Assembly: GCA_028822675.1 (NCBI GenBank)
Contig: JAPKDE010000090.1
Span: forward strand, 1-9,841
Origin: Dehalococcoidia bacterium
Lineage (GTDB): Bacteria > Chloroflexota > Dehalococcoidia > UBA3495
DNA: 9,841 nt
Reading direction: 5' to 3'
This document shows, piece by piece, positions 7,877-9,841 of this stretch. Position 1 is the first letter of the stretch; every line of letters begins with the position of its first letter. The notes under the pieces are model-generated. The model did not search any database and was not told the DNA's origin. It saw nothing but the letters and a program-made list of their open reading frames with translations. Both the position numbers and the translations under genes were made by a program.

Positions 7877-7881
7877 GGAGG
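7877..7881 (+). promoter_or_regulatory. Consensus ribosome binding site (GGAGG) of the aldolase gene
   Basis: GGAGG sits six bases before the ATG at 7888. This is the strongest translation signal in the window, and it fixes the aldolase start. Confidence 0.85.
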
Positions 7882-7887
7882 ACAAAC

Positions 7888-8670
7888 ATGAACGGAGCAG
7901 AACTTAAGCAAACCCTAAAGTCAGGTGGTCGGGTATTCGGCACCATGATTTCCATCGCCAGAAACCCCAAGTGGATACCGATTCTGGACACCGTGGGTCT
8001 GGACTACGTGGTGATCGACACCGAGCACAATTACCGGAGTCGCGGCGAGTTGGGCGACTTCCTAATCATGATGAACACCACTGGAGTGGTACCCATCGTT
8101 CGAATTCCGATCCCTGACCCGCACTATGTGACCATGGCCATGGACGCCGGAGCCCAGGGCATCTTGGCTCCCTACTGCGAGACCGTGGAACAGGTGCGAG
8201 AGGTGGTTGCTGCCGCCAAGTGGCGTCCCCTAAAGGGTGAGGCCGCCGAGCGAGTGGTGCTGACCGGAGAGCACGTCAGCGATGCCACTCGGTCCTACCT
8301 GGAAGACCGCAACAAGAACAGTATCTGCATCATTGGAATCGAGAGCGAAGCTGCGGTGAACAACTTGGCGGCCATGCTTGAGGTTCAGGGCATCGACGGC
8401 ATATTCGTCGGCCCCAACGACATGAGCATCTCCTTGGGCATCCCGGACCAGTACGACCAGAAGATCTACCAAGATGCGGTCAAGAAGGTCATCGACATGT
8501 CAGAAGCCAAAGGTATCGCCACCTTGGTGCACCAACAGACTCCTGACCTGTCCGAGTACTGGATCTCCCAAGGTGCAAGGTTCATCCTCCACGGCACCGA
8601 CCGTCGTGCGCTGACCGAAGGTTTCAAATCAGACTTCGGCCAACTGAGGGACTTCGCCAAGAAACAATAA
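7888..8670 (+). CDS. HpcH/HpaI family aldolase (class II 2-oxo-acid aldolase type)
   Basis: A 260-residue TIM-barrel enzyme of the HpcH/HpaI aldolase/citrate lyase family, which cleaves or forms C-C bonds between a pyruvate-type 2-oxo acid and an aldehyde using a divalent metal. Family residues are in place: Asp44 and catalytic His47 in VVIDTEHNYR, Arg72 in PIVRIPIPDP for the oxo-acid carboxylate, Glu152 in GIESEAAVNN and Asp178 in FVGPNDMS as metal ligands. Length is normal. The segment between GILAPYCETVEQV and the Glu152 strand (about 105-145) differs from the usual HpaI sequence, with KWRPLKGEAAERVVLTGEH instead of the common Gly-Arg-rich loop, so substrate choice may differ. The exact substrate, such as 4-hydroxy-2-oxoheptanedioate or another hydroxy-oxo acid, cannot be told. 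It follows the M20 gene by 97 bases and ends at a strong terminator. Confidence 0.93.
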   Translation: MNGAELKQTLKSGGRVFGTMISIARNPKWIPILDTVGLDYVVIDTEHNYRSRGELGDFLIMMNTTGVVPIVRIPIPDPHYVTMAMDAGAQGILAPYCETVEQVREVVAAAKWRPLKGEAAERVVLTGEHVSDATRSYLEDRNKNSICIIGIESEAAVNNLAAMLEVQGIDGIFVGPNDMSISLGIPDQYDQKIYQDAVKKVIDMSEAKGIATLVHQQTPDLSEYWISQGARFILHGTDRRALTEGFKSDFGQLRDFAKKQ

Positions 8671-8691
8671 ATTCTCTCTGGCTGCGAAAAC

Positions 8692-8729
8692 AAAAGGGGC
8701 ATCCCGATAACATCGGGATGCCCCTTTTT
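8692..8729 (+). terminator. Very strong Rho-independent terminator after the aldolase gene
   Basis: A perfect 17-bp stem (8692-8708 with 8712-8728) surrounds a three-base loop, with a GGGGCATCCCGAT core and a T run at 8725-8729, starting 21 bases after the aldolase stop. The A run on the left arm would let it work on the minus strand too, blocking any readthrough from the convergent hydrolase gene. Confidence 0.95.
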
Positions 8730-8949
8730 ATTGGAAACACCTAGGTCGACCAGCGTTGGCGTAAGGGCAGGTTTTCTGCGCCCCCGGCCGTTCGCCTTAG
8801 TGGAGATTGGCCTACCCGCCCCTGCAGGTTGGGTCGAACCGTTCTAATCGCACCCGGCGCAACCGCGCGCCCCACCGTCATTCCTGCGAAGGCAGGAATC
8901 CACTGCGCCAACCAGTTATTGCCTTACGTCGGTGTGTGCGGCTTAACTA
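8730..8949. other. 220-base non-coding gap between two convergent genes
   Basis: No gene or RNA is recognised here. The sequence is GC-rich, with several short palindromes (for example CCTGCAGG at 8821-8828) and one clear dispersed-type hairpin, listed separately. GTTGGCG (8755-8761) and CGCCAAC (8906-8912) form a distant inverted pair that may bound an old repeat element, but the match is too short to claim one. Confidence 0.55.
8877..8902. repeat. Small palindromic repeat of the GTCATTCCTGC...GCAGGAATCC type
   Basis: ATTCCTGC (8880-8887) pairs perfectly with GCAGGAAT (8892-8899) around GAAG. The flanks GTC and CCA make it match a short dispersed palindrome familiar from intergenic regions of many bacterial genomes, where variants read GTCATTCC(C/T)GCG. 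There is only one copy in the window. It has no T run, so it is not an ordinary terminator, but it could stabilise the 3' end of the hydrolase mRNA. Confidence 0.65.
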
Positions 8950-9744
8950 TTAACCCGAGTGTTCCCCGATGAAGTCCAGCACCAGCTTGTTCCAGGCCTC
9001 TGACTGCTCCCAGAAGGCGGCGTGTCCGGCCTCCGGGACCACGCCAAAGCTAGAGCCGGGTATGTGGTCGGCCACGATCTTCATCATGGCCGGGGGCGAG
9101 AGTAGGTCTGCGCTGCCGGTCAGAATCAGCACCGGAGTCTTCACGGCTTCCAACCTGGCAAAAGTCATGGGGCTGCGGGCTGACTGACCCTGCTCCGGGG
9201 TGATCTCGTGGCGGCTGGCTTCTTCTATCTCCAGCCACTTGGCCACGCCATCAGGATTTGACACTCGGTAAGACGGCCCAACCTCCCTGAGCACTATGGG
9301 CAGGTTTGATATCTCTGGCGGTCGCAACCGTGTTTGTACTTCCATGTAAGACTCATCAGATACCCCGGTAAAGCTGCTGGACACACTTAGGCTAATCACC
9401 CGGTCCGGGTATTCCACCGTGTAATCCAGGCCAACAATCCCACCCAGCGCAGTGGCCACCAGGTGGAATCGCTTCAGGCCCATATGGTCGGCAAAAGCCT
9501 CTAAGTCGTCGGCGGCAGACCCCGGATCAGCCTTCTTGTCAGTTACTTCTGATTGGCCCCAGTTGCGGCGGTCGTAGGCCACGCAGCGGTACCCGGAGGC
9601 GATGAAGGCCGGTTCTTGGTTCACCCAGCAATCGGTGTTACCAGACGCCGCGTGGAGGAACACCACCGTTGTCCGTTTGTCGTCGTCCATGCCGGCGGTG
9701 TCGGTGAACCAGAGTCGTACTCCGGGAATTTCTGCGTAGGGCAT
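8950..9744 (-). CDS. Alpha/beta hydrolase fold protein lacking the nucleophilic serine
   Basis: A 264-residue cytoplasmic alpha/beta hydrolase fold protein. The oxyanion-hole strand VVFLHAASGN (27-36), the YDRRNWGQSE segment (58-66) typical of this family after strand 4, the acid Asp213 in ILTGSADLLSPP and His241 in EAGHAAFWEQ are all present, with a helical lid in about residues 125-190. The nucleophile elbow, usually GxSxGG, reads ATALGG (97-102), so the Ser position is Ala99 (codon GCG, plus-strand 9448-9450). The rest of the protein looks intact and under selection, so this is not a decayed gene. It may be a non-hydrolytic member, such as a lyase or binding protein, or may use another residue. 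The ATG at 9744 has GGAGG nine bases upstream (9754-9758). The gene is convergent with the aldolase, and an 11-bp tandem array begins 31 bases upstream. Confidence 0.9.
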   Translation of the reverse strand: MPYAEIPGVRLWFTDTAGMDDDKRTTVVFLHAASGNTDCWVNQEPAFIASGYRCVAYDRRNWGQSEVTDKKADPGSAADDLEAFADHMGLKRFHLVATALGGIVGLDYTVEYPDRVISLSVSSSFTGVSDESYMEVQTRLRPPEISNLPIVLREVGPSYRVSNPDGVAKWLEIEEASRHEITPEQGQSARSPMTFARLEAVKTPVLILTGSADLLSPPAMMKIVADHIPGSSFGVVPEAGHAAFWEQSEAWNKLVLDFIGEHSG

Positions 9745-9775
9745 CTAGTGGTTCCTCCAATCTGATTCTGTCTAA

Positions 9776-9841
9776 TCGTAACCTGGTCGTAACCTGGTCG
9801 TAACCTGGTCGTAACCTGGTCGTAACCTGGTCGTAACCTGG
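9776..9841. repeat. Tandem array: six perfect copies of an 11-bp unit, running to the window end
   Basis: TCGTAACCTGG is repeated exactly six times (starts at 9776, 9787, 9798, 9809, 9820 and 9831) and ends on the last base, so the true copy number is unknown and the unit may continue. The array lies just upstream of the minus-strand hydrolase. Read on that strand (CCAGGTTACGA) it holds no stop codon in any frame, and would encode an 11-residue repeat if translated; on the plus strand all three frames are closed. It could be a leader or operator array, the tail of an upstream minus-strand gene, or a repeat at which the assembly broke. Confidence 0.92.

Noticed and set aside
761..8745. CCTAGG shortly after both strong terminators (761-766 and 8740-8745)
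   Set aside because: The same hexamer also occurs inside the DsbA-like gene near 4525, and the spacing to the two terminators differs, so this looks like chance.
9776..9841. CRISPR array
   Set aside because: The 11-bp units are directly adjacent with no spacers, and no cas gene is present.

Overview
The window is ordinary bacterial chromosome of moderately high GC. It carries eight protein genes and no RNA gene, CRISPR array, insertion sequence or phage gene. The gene mix suggests a free-living, probably environmental bacterium. It holds a SulP transporter, a thiol-dependent isomerase-like DinB/SCP2 protein, an MmpL/RND exporter, a family-5 uracil-DNA glycosylase with an Fe-S cluster, a DMT permease, an M20 peptidase, an HpaI-type aldolase and an alpha/beta hydrolase. 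This set fits Chloroflexota of the SAR202/Dehalococcoidia kind or an actinobacterium-like lineage. That assignment is an inference from gene families only, with no marker gene to settle it.

Layout, left to right: the 3' end of a SulP anion transporter (+), cut by the window edge and closed by a strong terminator; a DinB/maleylpyruvate-isomerase-like gene (+), convergent with a long MMPL exporter gene (-); a 329-base gap with a G-rich tract; a two-gene minus-strand operon of UDGb followed by a DsbA-like protein; divergent from it, an EamA/DMT transporter (+) that appears to be transcribed without a leader; then an M20 metallopeptidase (+) behind a consensus -10 box and an HpaI-type aldolase (+) behind a textbook ribosome binding site, closed by a second very strong terminator; a 220-base gap with a small palindromic repeat; and finally a minus-strand alpha/beta hydrolase whose upstream region runs into six perfect copies of an 11-bp tandem repeat that reaches the end of the window.

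The genes do not form one obvious pathway. UDGb and the DsbA-like gene are probably co-transcribed. The DMT transporter, M20 hydrolase and aldolase lie in a row on the same strand and could serve uptake and breakdown of small organic compounds, but each has its own start signals. No multi-gene novel system was found. The items most worth a second look are the alpha/beta hydrolase with Ala in place of its nucleophilic Ser, the DsbA-like protein with a CPHS active site, the 11-bp tandem array in the hydrolase's upstream region, and the apparent leaderless promoter of the DMT gene.
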